64,000 bases of DNA from contig JADDMT010000010.1 in NCBI GenBank assembly GCA_021401465.1, positions 1 to 64,000 of the forward strand, read 5' to 3'. How positions within the stretch are numbered: the first letter of the stretch is position 1; each line of letters begins with the position of its first letter. The notes below the pieces were generated by a model. It had not been told where the DNA came from. It made no database searches and was given only the letters and a program-made list of their open reading frames with translations. Below are positions 23,036 through 34,992 of this stretch, piece by piece. Made by a program: the position numbers and the translations under genes. Source of the DNA: Teratosphaeria epicoccoides (Eukaryota > Ascomycota > Dothideomycetes > Mycosphaerellales > Teratosphaeriaceae).

Positions 23036-23084
23036 ATCGTAGTATTCTCTGCTAGACTGTAAAGCAGGGGGGAGAAAGCAGAAC

Positions 23085-23444
23085 TAATATAGATGTATAT
23101 GCTATATGATATGAAAATACCTCGTAGTATGACAGAGTAATCCGACCTTTTAGTAGGTACAAGACAGCGCTGCTTTCTGCTTATCGCAGAGGTAGCGCTA
23201 AGGGTACTTATAACCCCTAACGCTCCTTAATTAGGGAAAGCATGTCCGAGCCTAACCCTGTAGGGGTACTATAGGAAGAGCGACGTAGGGGCGTCCTATG
23301 TTGACTACTAATCCTACTCGGACGACATACAAGCTAACGTATGTACGAAGGACCCCCTTGCTATATGTAGCAGGGTTACTACATGCTAAGGGCAGGCATC
23401 AGAACCTATGCGGCTCTAATAGCCCCCTAGTATCAACCGTATCA
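23085..23444 (-). repeat. A1 5' LTR
   Basis: 360 bp, TAATATAG to CGTATCA, the same length as the left LTR. The 49-bp leader to gag on its left holds a conserved CT-rich stretch (minus strand), possibly including the primer site; no tRNA match recognised. Confidence 0.95.
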
Positions 23445-24067
23445 AATAGCGGCTTCCGCGTAAGAACAGGAGGAGTCTGCTAATAAACGCCGAAACCCTG
23501 CCCTAATTTATAAAGTTAGTAATAAGGTCTAGCTAGATCTGCGGAACTACACTACAGAGAGACCTAAGAAAAGCTTAGACGCTAAGCATGCGAAGTACAT
23601 AGTAGCCAAAGTATTATTACTAGTCTCTATCCGCGTGACTAGGCTCCTGAATAATATATACCTAGTGTTCTATACTAACCTGCTAAGACTAGCAGGCAGA
23701 GACCCTATGCCTAGGCAGGAGAACGACGACAAATAGCCGGACCCCCTTTTGTTTAAGTCGCATAAGGAGTAGTTAGTAGAGGAGGTACTCTGCGCGAGGG
23801 ACAAGAGAAGGGGAAGAGGACGCGAGGTCCTAGTAAAATAGTCAGGGTACTACAAACCTACATAGGAGCCCCTAGAAAACCTAATAGACACTAAAGTAAT
23901 AGACTGCTTCGAGCAGACTTAGGGAAGCGCGGAGAACAACGACAGCCCTAGAGAGAGGTAGGGTAAGAAGAAAAATGAAACAAGATACAGGACTTAGCAA
24001 AGGGAGTCTAGCATTCGTAATAAGGAGTACAGGCATTTAAGAAGGACAAAAGTTAGAGGGGGAAAAT

Positions 24068-24427
24068 TGATATAGATGTATATGCTATATGATATGAAAA
24101 TATCTCGTAGTGTGACAGAGTAATCCGACCCTTTAGTAGGTACAAGATAGCGCTGCTTTCTGCTTATCGCAGAGGTAGCGCTAAGGGTGCTTATAACCCC
24201 TGACGCTCCTTAATTAGGGAAAGCATGTCCGAGCCTAACCCCGTAGGGGTACCGTAGGGTTAGCGACGTAGGGGCGTCCTACGTCGACAACTGATCCTAC
24301 TTAGACGACATACAAGCTAACGTATGTACGAAGGACCCCCTTGCTATATGTAGCAGGGTCACTACATGCTAAGGGCGGCTATTAGAACCCATGCGGTTCA
24401 AATGGTCCCCTAGTATTAACCGTATCA
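24068..24427 (-). repeat. A2 3' LTR
   Basis: 360 bp with intact TG and CA ends; polypurine tract AGGAGGAGGGGCAG (minus strand) directly beside it. Confidence 0.96.
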
Positions 24428-25062
24428 CTGCCCCTCCTCCTATAAGGATGTCCCTAGCCTTACTAAGTGACGCACGCGGAACATATAGGGTATAGGATGT
24501 AGCACGCTCATACTACGTAAGGGTAAATAGGTAGATAGCCTACGTAACATGTGTTATACATACACCTTAACACCTTCGCAGCGAGTGCGGGGCGGAGGCT
24601 ACTAACTCGGGCGGGTTTTAATCCGTCACATGTTAGGCAGCTTCGTAACACCTTCGCTTTACATGCAGATCAAGATATCAGGAAACCATAAGTACGTACT
24701 TTAGTCAATCCTTGAAATTATAGGGCGAGCATGCGCGCCGGCCTCGCCAAGTAGCTTAGCCGTCCCTATTTAGTCGTGACCATGAAGAACGTGTCGCAGA
24801 ACCTTAGGGTAGTAGGAAAGTGCGCGGACGCCCTACGCGCGCCGCTCGAAACGGCAGGAGCGCGCTCCTGGCGCGGGCCTCGCCACATTTCCATGCTAGT
24901 AGGCTAGCACGAGTGCGGTCAGCGCACATGCGTAACAGCCGCGTTATCCGTTATTGCATTATTCGGTCCCCCTGTAAGTTAACTAAAGGCAGGTGCTCTG
25001 CGCATGTAGTTTAAGTCACTAGCTTAACGGTTGCGGTAGGCAACAGGGGGGCTGTCAGAGGG

Positions 25063-25069
25063 TATAAAA
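25063..25069 (+). promoter_or_regulatory. TATA box of the A2 antisense gene
   Basis: TATAAAA, 157 nt upstream of the mutated start codon; position conserved among A copies. Confidence 0.65.
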
Positions 25070-25225
25070 ACCTCGTCGCTTCCTAAACTTTCCTGTTCTA
25101 AGACACTAACATCAACCTCCGCTCCTACTTCGCTTAGCTTGCGCCTTACCGTGTCTGCAGGTCCATACTAGAGCTCCTTCTTCTTTAATTAATCAATTAA
25201 GATTAATTAACCTGTCTTAGCTATA

Positions 25226-26722
25226 ATAGCTTATGTGCTGCAGACTAAGTTCGACGCTACTCGCTCTGCCTGCGATTGTCGCTTGTGTTAACAATGCCTC
25301 GACAACCTTAGTAGCTAAGCTGCATACATCTCTCCTCCGTGTGTTAGTAAGGCGTCCCCTACCCGCGAGGTATGCGTGACTTGTACTAACTAAAGCGTAG
25401 CCGAGATTTACGTCAGCAGATTTGATGAGGGCAGTGTCTACTGTAATTGTGTTAACTGTAATAGTAAGCATCAAAAATGCCAAGACCTCCCTGAAGAGGT
25501 GTATAGCGAGTATAACTAGCTCTGCCGTAACATTGATGACTTCTAGAGTACGCGCGACGAGGGGATTGCTAAAGGCACTCTGACTATGAACAGGCTACAG
25601 GCTAAGTACTACAAGGCACTCGCCTACCTGCTCGGCGCCCTCTCGTGCTTCACCGCGACTGCTAACTGTTCTCATAGCGGCGTTCGCTTCGACTCTCTGC
25701 TAACAGGCGAAAACGTTTGTCTAGGTCTAATCGCAGACTTAGTCTAGAAGATCTTGAAGGTGCTAACTGTTAGGGTCGAGACCTTCGCCATAGTACGCAT
25801 ATAGTGCGGGTACCCTCTAAGTATGAATGCTAACTCTCTCCGCTAGGCTAACGTTAGCGTCGAGAAATATCCGACTAGCTGTTAGCGTTAGCAACTCGGG
25901 GCCCTTACCTCTATTGACGATAACTTTAAGACGCGGATGATCTGCAAGAAGGTCATCAAGCAATTCACCGCTCCCGCTGCTAAGGCCACGCCCTAGCGCC
26001 GTACTAAGAGGCAGCCTGCCTCTAAGCCGGTCCCGAGGACTAAGCCATAAGTTACTTACTTAAATTCTGTCGCGTGCGTACAGCTAACACATTGTAGCGC
26101 CGCTGCCTACGCCGCCTCGACGCTACTGTCTAAGAAGAAGAAGAGGGCCAGGGCCGAAATTAAGGTCAGCGACGAGGAAGCTAAGCCTTCCCCGCTTGCG
26201 ACCCGCACTGCGTCTGTCAAGACGCTAAGGCACAAGCCTCTAGGCCAGATCTTTAAGGATGAGGAGGATGACGACGTTCAGGATACCTTCGGTCCTAACG
26301 GGATCCCTTCGCGCTATAGTGTTACTGTACTAGTTGCGCCTGAGGGAGACACCGAGTCCGATGATGTAGTCGACACTCATGTCAAGAAGCGCAAGATGAT
26401 CTTGAGGGCCGAGCGCGACAGCCGCAAGCGCGCTTGAGTCTCTTCGCCTTCTGATACTAAGGATAAGGTAGTCGTCGCGACTAGGCGCAGTAAGGGTGTC
26501 GCTAGTTCTCTGGCTACTATAGGCTCCGAAGACGAGCTTCCTCGCAACCTACTAAAGAAGAAGATGCCGGCCTCTCTTCGTGGCGTTGCTACCCCTGTTA
26601 CTCATAGTCGCTTCAGGGTGTTTAGTAGACCCCGTGCGGGTAGGCAGTCCCTAGCGGACCGTAACAAGAAAGACTCTCCTGCTTCGGGTTTAGTTAGGAA
26701 GCCCCCGACTAGTAGTCGCTAA
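25226..26722 (+). pseudogene. A2 antisense accessory gene, start codon lost
   Basis: Same 498-codon frame as in A1, without any indel. The start is ATA (ATG mutated). Codon 22 is TAA where A1 has CGA and A5 has TGA. It retains C50-x2-C53, which A1 has lost, as well as C18, C21 and C75-x2-C78-x6-C85. The C-terminal stretch is the better preserved part, with one TGA at a former CGA. Convergent with gag-pol, whose stop is 140 bp away. Confidence 0.85.
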
Positions 26723-26862
26723 GCATTAGCTACGAAGCTAATCCGAGCATGTCTCTTGTTCTTCTTAGGTTTATTCTAGGTGTGCCTTTAGGTATTAATG
26801 ATGTATGAGTAGGGCGTTTGCTTCTTGTTGTCACTTCGCGCGTTATGCGCTACATACACGTG

Positions 26863-29800
26863 TTAAGAATTCTGCTCTAGAACCCTTATCTTCCTACGAA
26901 TCGACCTTCTTAAGCCCTGCTCACGCCTCCTCTGCTCTTTGAATTCACGAATAGCTTCTAGAGCGTTCTTGCAGTCTTCGGCCGGAACCTATTATGTGTA
27001 CTTAGGTAGGTATCCTTTCTACTTTACTAGATAGTACGTTGCGCCCTTACGCCGCATACTGTCCTTAATACCCTCGACTTCCTACTCTTCGTTCTCTTCT
27101 GCTACTAGCATCGGGTCCGCGGGCTCTTTGCCCTCGCGCTGTACCTATAGTTCGAGTAGAGATACGTAGAAGACGTCATGCACATAATACGACGATAGTA
27201 ACGATAGCCGGTACGCCTACGAGCCTATTGCGTCATGTATCCGGAAGGGTCCGACGAACCTTAGCGTCATCTTCTTGCTTGGAAGTTTCAGCTTAAGATT
27301 CTTCGTCGACAGTAACACCTTCGTACTAACTACGTACTACATCGGTTTAGCACAGGCGTTATTATGTTTAATCTGGGATTCTGAGGCCTTTTTCTAGTGT
27401 TCTATTAGCACCGAATGTACCTCGCGCATACGCCGCGCTAATTCCGCGGCAGCCGGCACCCTCTCCTCAGAAGACTCGTCCTAAGGCAGTTCTAGGTGTA
27501 TTTCCGGATTAAAGCCATAAAGAATCTGAAATGGCGACATACGTATAGTAGCATACACGCTGTTATTAACTGCAAATTCCGCTATAGGAATTGCGTTAGC
27601 CTAGGCATCCTAGTTCTTAGCGTAGTAGCACCGAAGGTACTACTTAAGAGTCTAGTTCATACGTTTAGTCTGACTATTAGTCTGTAGATGGAATGCTATA
27701 CTTAGGCAGTACTTAACACGCGCTTCAAACACAAATTCTTGCTAGTATTTACTAGTAAAGACAGAACCTCGATCTAATAGGATACTTCGGGGGACACTAA
27801 AGCGCTATATGACTTCGTCGCGAAGTAGCCGCACAAGCTCGCTACTTGTACACTTTTTCGTACATAGGATGAAGACATTTATCTTCGAGTATTAGTCGAC
27901 TACTACAAGGACAGTATTAACCACATTGCCTTTCTACTTTGCTAGCGGCAAATCGGTAATGAAATCCATAGTTAAGTCTTGCTATAGTCTCTCTAGTAGT
28001 AGGAGCGCCTAAGTATCGCCGTAGGGGCGATGGCGCTAAGATTTGCTAATCTGGCACGTCTAGCAGGATTTGACATAGTCAGAGACATCCTGTTCTAGCG
28101 TAGGCTACTAGTATTTATGTCCGAGAAGTGCGTTCGTCTTCTCTACGCTAAAATGGCCCGCGAGTTCATTGTCATGATGAATACGGAGGAGCTACGAACA
28201 GAGTACGCGGTTAGCGGGTACGTAGAGCCTATTGTCAAAGTACTACAAGTCGCCTGACTTGGTCTAGTACTTCGGACCGCCTGCAGTGTCCTAGAGGGCT
28301 ACACCCTTATTAATTAACTCCGGTTCTCGCTCTTGTAACCGCTGAATAAGTCTCGAGACTTCTTTAAAGGGTTCCTTAGACATCGCATGCTTACCGCATG
28401 TGAGCTAGTTAACTACCGCACGGATCGAGCTAGACACGGTCGCTACAACTGCTAGATAGGAGGGTTCGTCACTAGCGGAGGCTGTGAGGCCCCATTAGAC
28501 CCGCAGTCGACCTACAAGAGGAGCTAACGACAGATCGCCGCCCTAAACTACAAGCTTCGTTTGCAGCGTAGGGAGAAGCTGTTAGTTACCCTCTTCCCTA
28601 GTGTCGTAGTCCGGTCGTCGCGAAGGACCGTCAGCCGGATTCGTCTTTCCGGAATAATGCTAGATAACGAAGTCAAAGCTAGCGAGGAAAGTCGCCTACC
28701 TTGCTTGCCGACTACTTAGCTGCTTCACGCCTATGAAGCCGCGAAGGTTGTTATAGTTAGTAAGTACCTTAATAGGGTGCGCTACGCCTTCAAGGTAGTG
28801 TCGGTACTCCTTAAAGCTGTCAACAATAGCTAAAAGCTCTTGGTCGTAAGTCTCGTAGTTAAGCTTAGCGCCCTGCATCTTCCGCGACTAGAAGGCAATT
28901 AGGTACTATCGCGTACTGCCTTTGTGCGACTAGAGCTGCGATATAATTACGGCTATTGCGAATTTTGAAGTATCGGTCTCTATCCGGATCTTCGTAGCGG
29001 GGTCAAAGTGCTAAAGTATAGGCGTAGTTTGAAAAGCTGCTTTAAGTTTAGAGAAGGCCTTGCCCTAAGCCTCCTCCTAAGGCACTTTCCCTGGCTTTTT
29101 TCCTCGAACCGCGCCCTTTACGAGGGCCGTAAGGGGAGCCACGATCTTCGAGTAAGATCGTATGAATCTGCGATAGAAGTTAGTAAATCCTAGGAATACC
29201 TACACTTCTTAGAGGGTAGTTAGCTACAGCTACTCCGCGATTACGGACACCCTTTAGTCATCTATGATGACTCCTTCCGTGGAGACGATGTATCCAAGAA
29301 ACTCAATCCTATCTGTCAGGAATGAGCACTTCTTTAGGTTTGCGTAGAGAGCAAACTTACAGAGCCGTTTGAGCACTATACTTAGATGCCGAATATGCTC
29401 CTCCTTCGAGTCGGAATAGACTAGTATATCGTCTAAATACACTACGTAGCAGGTGTCAACGAGACCGGCTAGGGCCCGGTTAATATACGCTTAGAACGTC
29501 GCTAGTGCATTAGTCAAGCTAAACAGCATCACTATATACTCGAAGTGTCTGTACTACGTTCGGAATGTAGTCTTCTACTCGTCGCCCTTTCGGATCGGTA
29601 TCTAGTAGTAGGCGTCCTTTAAGTCGATAGACGAGAAGATGGCGGCGCGACCAAGGCGGTCAAGCGTCTCGCTAATAAGTAGTAGGGGGTAGCGGTTCTT
29701 CTAGGTTACTACGTTAAGGCCCCTATAGTTAACGTATAGGCAGAGCGTGTTATCCTTCTTCAGGACGAACATAACTAACGCTCTAGCCTCGCTGTCGCTT

Positions 29801-31827
29801 CGTCGGATCCACGCGTTCCTTTGCGCCTTGTAGAGGTAGTCTCAAAGTGTTTCGAGCTACGATTCTGACATAGGGTACAGAGGTCGATACAGAGGATTGT
29901 AACCCTCCTTAAGGTTAATCGCATGTTCCGCGTCTAGGGCCCGGGCATAGGCCGCAGCCTCTACGTCGAAAATATCGGCGTATTCCTCTAACTTAGGCGG
30001 AAGGGTAACGTCTTCCTTGACGTTCTGTATGCGGACCGCATACACGCATTAGACCTTCTTCATGTCCTTGTAGAAGCTGTGTGCGTCACGCATCCGCACC
30101 GCAGGAACTTCGCCTATAGAGCCGTAGAACTAGTTGTCGGTAGCTCCATTAACAACGACTCCCTGCTTGTGGCGCCAAGGGCGGCCGAGCAGGAGCTCCT
30201 TATCAGGAACGTCTTCGGCGTAGAAGACTTCGTTAGTCTCGCGCACTTCTCCCGAGGAGTCCGCGAGTTAGAGGCGCACGTTGTACGCGCCTCGAGCCGC
30301 TACGCCTTCGCCCTAAAAAGACTTCATGGTAGGCAGCAGGGCTCCTAGGATCGGCTTCAAACCGAGCCGTACGATTACCCTCTAGGGTATCACGTTAACC
30401 TCCGCAAGGTCATCTAACATACAGTCTACTAGCTCGAGCGAGCCATTAACTCGGACCGCGCCGGATAGGCGCCGCGCAGGCCACGAGTCTATACTATCGG
30501 TAACAGACAGCTTAGATACCCGCGGTAGCTATTCAGTTGTCTCGGGCTTGTCCTTCTTTCGCCTCCCCTCTAGGGAGGTTTCAGACACCTTGCTTACCTT
30601 CTTCCTATCACTTCGTTTAGGACAGCAAGCCGCCTAGTAGTCCCTCGCTCCATAGATGTAGCAGCTACTCGGAGGCTTCTCGCTACCGTCTTTTGGCTCG
30701 GAGGGCTTGCTCCTCTAGAATGAACTACCGCGTTAGACGTGACCCCTAGGGCGCTTGTAGTAGCGGCCCTTCGGTAGGTCCTCAGGACTCGGACGCTTAT
30801 TGTCCTTACTGCCTGATTTTCCATTTCGCTTCAAGGTGATTTCCATACATGTCGCAAGGGACATGAGGTCTTGCCGAGTTGTCGGAAGTTCATGAAAAGT
30901 CATGATTATGTTCCGAAGATTGTCATCGAGTTTGACGAGCAAGTGCCGCACGCGTTACGTCTCGGTATAGGGTAGCATCTGTCCCTCGAGCGTAGCGAGA
31001 TAGGTTGCGAAGCTAGAGGTTGTTTGTCCCTTCCCCTGCTTAGCCTTCTCGTACTTAACGGACATAGTAAGGGCGCGATTCCCTAGATCCTCGACCTAGT
31101 CGACACAGAACTAGCGAAAGTCCGCCCATGTATACGTTCTGTCATAGACCCGCATAAGGTCATACTGCTCATGCTAATTGTTGCGAGGTTCCTTATCCTC
31201 TTTAAGCCACATCACACTAAAGGCGACTTGTTCGCCCTCTGTAGAATATCCGCGTAGGTTAAGCACAAAAACTGCCTTACATGCCTACAAGAAAGTTCGA
31301 GCCTCCTTCAAGGTGTCTCCCTTAAACGGCTTCGGGTTACGTGCGTTACGACTACCTCCTAGTTAGCCTACTATGGCCCCGAATTCAGGCACCAAGTTCG
31401 CGGGCACACGCGGAGGGTCTGCGCCTCCTAGTAAGTTGTCTTCGCGGGTCCCTAGCGTAAAATCTCGCTAGATTTCTTCGTCCGCTAGTTCGTTAGTACT
31501 ACTTATAGCGACGTCTTCGTCGTCCTCGCCGTTGTCGCTGCTAGGAGCGGTGCGGCTCTAGCTCTAGTTCGCAAGGCGGTTTGCGACCTAATCGACAATC
31601 ATGGCTATAAGGGCCAGGTCGATAGTCAGGGTTAGCTGCGGTCCCTATATAGGGGGTCTATTGCGTAGTCCGCCGCGTAATTGTCCTCTAGCGGAACTGT
31701 CGCTCGATGTAGTGTCGCTCATAGTAGGTACTTCTGCGGGCTAGTTACTCGGGCTAGCTTCGCTATCGCGGGCACTTAGGATGGCGCTCGCTACGCGTTA
31801 GTTGCGAGTTCGTAGTGCTCTAGACAT
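26863..31827 (-). pseudogene. gag-pol: A2 gag-pol, 1655 codons
   Basis: From ATG (MSRALRTRN-like) to TAA 26863-26865, a former TGA. Zinc knuckle at about residues 389-402 (CYIY..RDY: second Cys and His both Tyr), RT box YLDD intact at 797-800, RNase H from about 948 (SRKMQGAKLNYETYDQELLA), integrase zinc-binding HDxKLAGHF about 1220, catalytic core from about 1287, chromodomain about 1593-1640. It carries the in-frame 12-bp block missing from A1 and A3. Confidence 0.9.
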
Positions 31828-31876
31828 ATTGTAGTATTCTCTGCTAGACTGCAAAGCAGGGGGGAGAAAGCAGAAC

Positions 31877-32236
31877 TAATATAGATGTATATGCTATATG
31901 ATATGAAAATATCTCGCAGTGTGACAGAGTAATCCGACCCTTTAGTAGGTACAAGACAGCGCTGCTTTCTGCTTATCGCAGAGGTAGCGCTAAGGGTGCT
32001 TATAACCCCTAACACTCCTTAATTAGGGAAAGCATGTCCGAGCCTAACCCCGTAGGGGTACTGTAGGGTTAGCGACATGGGGGCGTCCTACGTCGACAAC
32101 TGATCCTACTTAGACGACATACGAGCTAACGTATATACGAAGGACCCCCTTGCTATATGTGGCAGGGTCACTACATGCCAAGGGCGGCCATTAGAACCCA
32201 TGCGGTTCAAATGGTCCCCTAGTATTAACCGTATCA
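31877..32236 (-). repeat. A2 5' LTR
   Basis: 360 bp, TAATATAG to CGTATCA; differs from the left LTR by transitions only, as far as read. Confidence 0.95.
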
Positions 32237-32284
32237 AAAATTGACATTAGGTAACTATATATACAACAAAAGAAAAAACCCCCC

Positions 32285-33221
32285 CTAGCTGCGGGCCCCC
32301 GCGCTGAGGATAGAGGACCCTAGCGACAATCATGCGGGATTGTCACTAGGGGCCCCGCTAGCAGGGCTAGCCCCCCTGCTGTCCGAGGGTCCCTCGCTAG
32401 ACCCCCTAGACCTGCCGACTAGGCTGCTGTTAGAGTCCCTAGCCTCTCGGTCAGGGCCCTGCGTAGCAGCGCTAGACTAACGCCGACGAGGGCTCTTGCC
32501 CTTACTAGTAACGTTCTCCCGCCGCCTACCTAAGGTAAGCGCTAGTAGAACGCCCCTAGACCTTCTAAACCGTTAGCGCGCAGAAACACACAGAGTACAG
32601 GATAAACTCACAGGAGGCCCTACTAGGCGACGGTAGCACCTACGGTCTCTACGACCTCCTAGGCTACAACGCTACTCGAGGTTAGCGGCGTAATCATAGA
32701 GGACACTAATAGAAAATACCCGGACAGTAGACCCGCTAACTACAAAGGCCCTAAGGCCCTCTAGGCCTTAAGGACCTTCGCTAGGTCGTTATGCGTAGTG
32801 GCGCTATTGCGATGTTAGCCGTGCAAAACCCCCTAGGGTACAGGTCATACCTGTTAGCGTCCTAGGAACAGGTCTAGGAGGCGTAGGAGACGTAGGCGAG
32901 AGCGGGGCTAGCTAGGTTAGCGGAGCATTTTGCGCGGACACTAAGTAATGCGTATAGGGCTTTGCAGTTTAGGCGCTTGCTAGCGTAGCGCTAGTAGGCG
33001 CAGGCTTAGGTAGACTAGACAGATTCATTAGCTAAAGCTAGGCATAACGACAAGGACTCTAGAACATACTAATTATAGGACGTAATCTACGCCCTAGAGG
33101 GCGTAGTCGACGTAGTAGATAGCGGGGGCTATCTAGTTCTAGTTAGTATCGCCCGGAATCCCGGAGGAAAAGCCAGAAGGTAGGAGAAAGAGGGGGGGGG
33201 CTTACGGTTTAAGGTAAGCAT
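32285..33221 (-). pseudogene. X1 candidate antisense gene (spliced), decayed
   Basis: Lies opposite to gag-pol in the 1.3-kb region between the pol stop and the 3' LTR. On the minus strand: TATATAA at 33262-33268, ATG at 33221, a frame whose stops are mainly TAG, and an intron-like segment starting GTATGA with a GCTAAC branch box and TAG acceptor, as in X2 (47512-47558). X1 has a 38-bp hairpin insertion in the C-terminal part (about 32325-32362) that X2 lacks. Function unknown; see the X2 copy for the fuller description. Confidence 0.45.
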
Positions 33222-33588
33222 GTAAGAGAAAGGAAGTAAGAGCGATAGCGAAGGGCGCTTTTTATATAGTAAGGGACGTACTAGCACGGGCCTAGGAGCG
33301 CCCCTACAATAGCTTGGATAGCAATGAATAGAAGTGAAGTAAAGAGAGGTAGGAAAGTAAAGTAGACTTAAATAAGCGAAGTGGAGTCTAGGAACCCGGC
33401 AAGACTAGCTAGAGGCCAGGCTGTAGGTACAGGAGAACAGGGAGCGTAAGAAGTAAAGTAAAGTAGACTTAGACAAGTAGAGTAGACTTAGACAAGGGAA
33501 GTGAAGTTAGGAAGCTGTGTTAGCCTAGCCGCGATCCGGACTTTATGTGCTAGAAGGAAACTGACGAATTCCTTGCTATGAACAAGAA

Positions 33589-33609
33589 GGGGGGGGGGGG
33601 GGGGGGGGG
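33589..33609 (+). repeat. Run of 21 G beside the X1 3' LTR (polypurine tract)
   Basis: AACAAGAA followed by 21 G, three bases before the LTR. In gypsy elements the polypurine tract at this place primes plus-strand synthesis. The X2 run is 22. Confidence 0.85.
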
Positions 33610-33612
33610 TAA

Positions 33613-33779
33613 TGTGAAGGGCAAGGCCCTAAGTCTTGGCACAGGCTAGGGCCTATGCGACGCGACCCCTGACAAGGCTGGCTATAAAAGACTAGACAGC
33701 TAGCAGATAGTCCCTCTCTCTCCATCGTACTTGTTAAATACTACATAAACCCCTATGTATATGTCGTTTACCTGTAACA
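33613..33779 (+). repeat. X1 3' LTR (167 bp)
   Basis: TGTGAAGGGC to CTGTAACA, the same length as both X2 LTRs and 10 bp shorter than the X1 5' LTR. Confidence 0.93.
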
Positions 33780-34554
33780 GAAGGTTATCAAGCAATTCAC
33801 CGCTCCTGCTACTAAGGCTACGCCCTAGCGCTATACCGAGAGACAGCCTGCCTCTAAGCTAGTCCCGAGGACTAAGCCGTAAGTTACTTACTCGAATCCT
33901 GTCGCGTGCGTACAGCTAACACATTGTAGCGCCGCCGCCTACGCCGCCTTGACGCTACTGTCCAAGTAGAAGAAGAAGGCTAGGGCCGAAATTAAGGTTA
34001 GCGACAAGGAAGCCGAACCTTCCCTGCTTGCGACCTATACTACGTCTGTCAAGACGCTAAGGCATAAGCCTCTAGGCTAGATCTTTGAGGATGAGGAGGA
34101 TGATAACGTCTAGGATACCTTCGGTCCTGACGTGATCCCTTCGCGCTATAGTGTTACTATACCGGTTACGCCTAAGGGGGACACTAAGTCTAATAATGTA
34201 GTCAACACTCGTGTCAAGAAGCGTAAGATGATCTCGAGGGCCGAGCGCGACAGCCGCAAGCGCGCTCGAGTCTCTTCGCCTTCTAATGCTAAGGATGAGG
34301 TAGTTGTCGCGACTAGGTGTAGTAAGGATGTCGCTAGTTCTCTAGCTACTATAGGCTCTAAAGACGAGCTCCCTTGCAACCTACTAAAGAAGAAGATGCT
34401 AGCCTCTCTTCATGGCGTTGCTACCCCTGTTACTTATAGTCGCTTTAGGGTGTTTAGTAGACCCCGTGTAGGTAGGTAGTCCCTAGCGGACCGTAACAAA
34501 AAAAGACTCTCCTACTTCGGGTTTAGTCAGGAAGCCCTAACTAGTAGTCGCTAA
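33780..34554 (+). pseudogene. A0 antisense gene, C-terminal half only
   Basis: Begins at the equivalent of codon 241 of the A1 antisense gene and runs to TAA 34552-34554; the first half and the TATA box are lost at the X1 junction. Contains the basic, disordered tail. Near the end there is a +1 change (an AAAAAAA run near 34498) and a compensating -1 (CCC for CCCC), so a few codons are out of frame. Confidence 0.8.
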
Positions 34555-34583
34555 GCATTAGCTACGAAGCTAATCTAAGCATG

Positions 34584-34943
34584 TGATACGGTTAATACTA
34601 GGGGGCTATTAGAGCCGCATAGGTTCCGATGCCTGCCCTTAGCATGTAGTAACCCTGCTACATATAGTAAGGGGGTCCTTCGTACATACGTTAGCTTGTA
34701 TGTCGTCTAAGTAGGATTAGTTGTCGACGTAGGACGCCCCTACGTCGCTCTTCCTACAGTACCCCTGCGGGGTTAGGCTCGGACATGCTTTCCCTAATTA
34801 AGGAGTGTTAGGGGTTATAAGCACCCTTAGCGCTACCTCTACGATAAGCAGAAAGCAGCGCTATCTTGTACCTACTAAAAGGTCGGATTACTCTGTCACA
34901 CTGCAAGGTATTTTCATATCATATAGCATATACATCTATATTA
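34584..34943 (+). repeat. A3 5' LTR
   Basis: 360 bp, reverse complement of the A LTRs described above. Confidence 0.95.
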
Positions 34944-34992
34944 GTTCTGCTTTCTCCACCCTACTTTGCAGTCTAGCAGAGAATACTACGAT

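Larger units (their letters stand above)
15288..23444 (-). mobile_element. A1: complete A-family Ty3/gypsy element (8157 bp)
   Basis: Two 360-bp LTRs, 5-bp duplication AATAG at 15283-15287 and 23445-23449. The empty site is readable in X2 on the minus strand near 48690-48722. Gag-pol on the minus strand, antisense gene on the plus strand. Lacks a 12-bp block of gag-pol present in A2, A5 and A0. Confidence 0.96.
24068..32236 (-). mobile_element. A2: complete A-family element (8169 bp)
   Basis: LTRs TGATATAG to CGTATCA, target duplication AAAAT at 24063-24067 and 32237-32241. The empty site is seen in X2 near 48080 on the minus strand. It keeps more CG dinucleotides than A1 and A0, so it is one of the less mutated copies and probably one of the younger ones. 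Confidence 0.96.
12055..32254 (+). pseudogene. pol: X1 pol (protease to chromodomain), interrupted by A1 and A2
   Basis: Pieces 12055-15287, 23450-24067 and 32242-32254. Protease with ALIDKG near 12188-12205 (family motif DSG), RT with YIDD at 13217-13228 (intact), RNase H about 13670-14030 with TDYKNLEYF, integrase about 14480-15280 with MDFMTDLP, and a chromodomain near 23820-23890 reading EVLVKxSGYYKPT and EPLENL. A1 entered the integrase C-terminal part; A2 entered four codons before the TAA at 32252-32254. Dead: many TAG stops. Confidence 0.88.
10656..33779 (+). mobile_element. X1: X-family Ty3/gypsy element carrying nested A1 and A2
   Basis: LTRs at 10656-10832 and 33613-33779; gag and pol on the plus strand in different frames; chromodomain at the pol end; 1.3 kb 3' region with a candidate antisense gene; G run beside the 3' LTR. 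Without A1 and A2 it is about 6.8 kb. No target duplication (GGGGC left, GAAGG right). Its two LTRs differ by a 10-bp indel, although both LTRs of X2 have the short form. Together these suggest recombination between two X copies. Confidence 0.9.
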
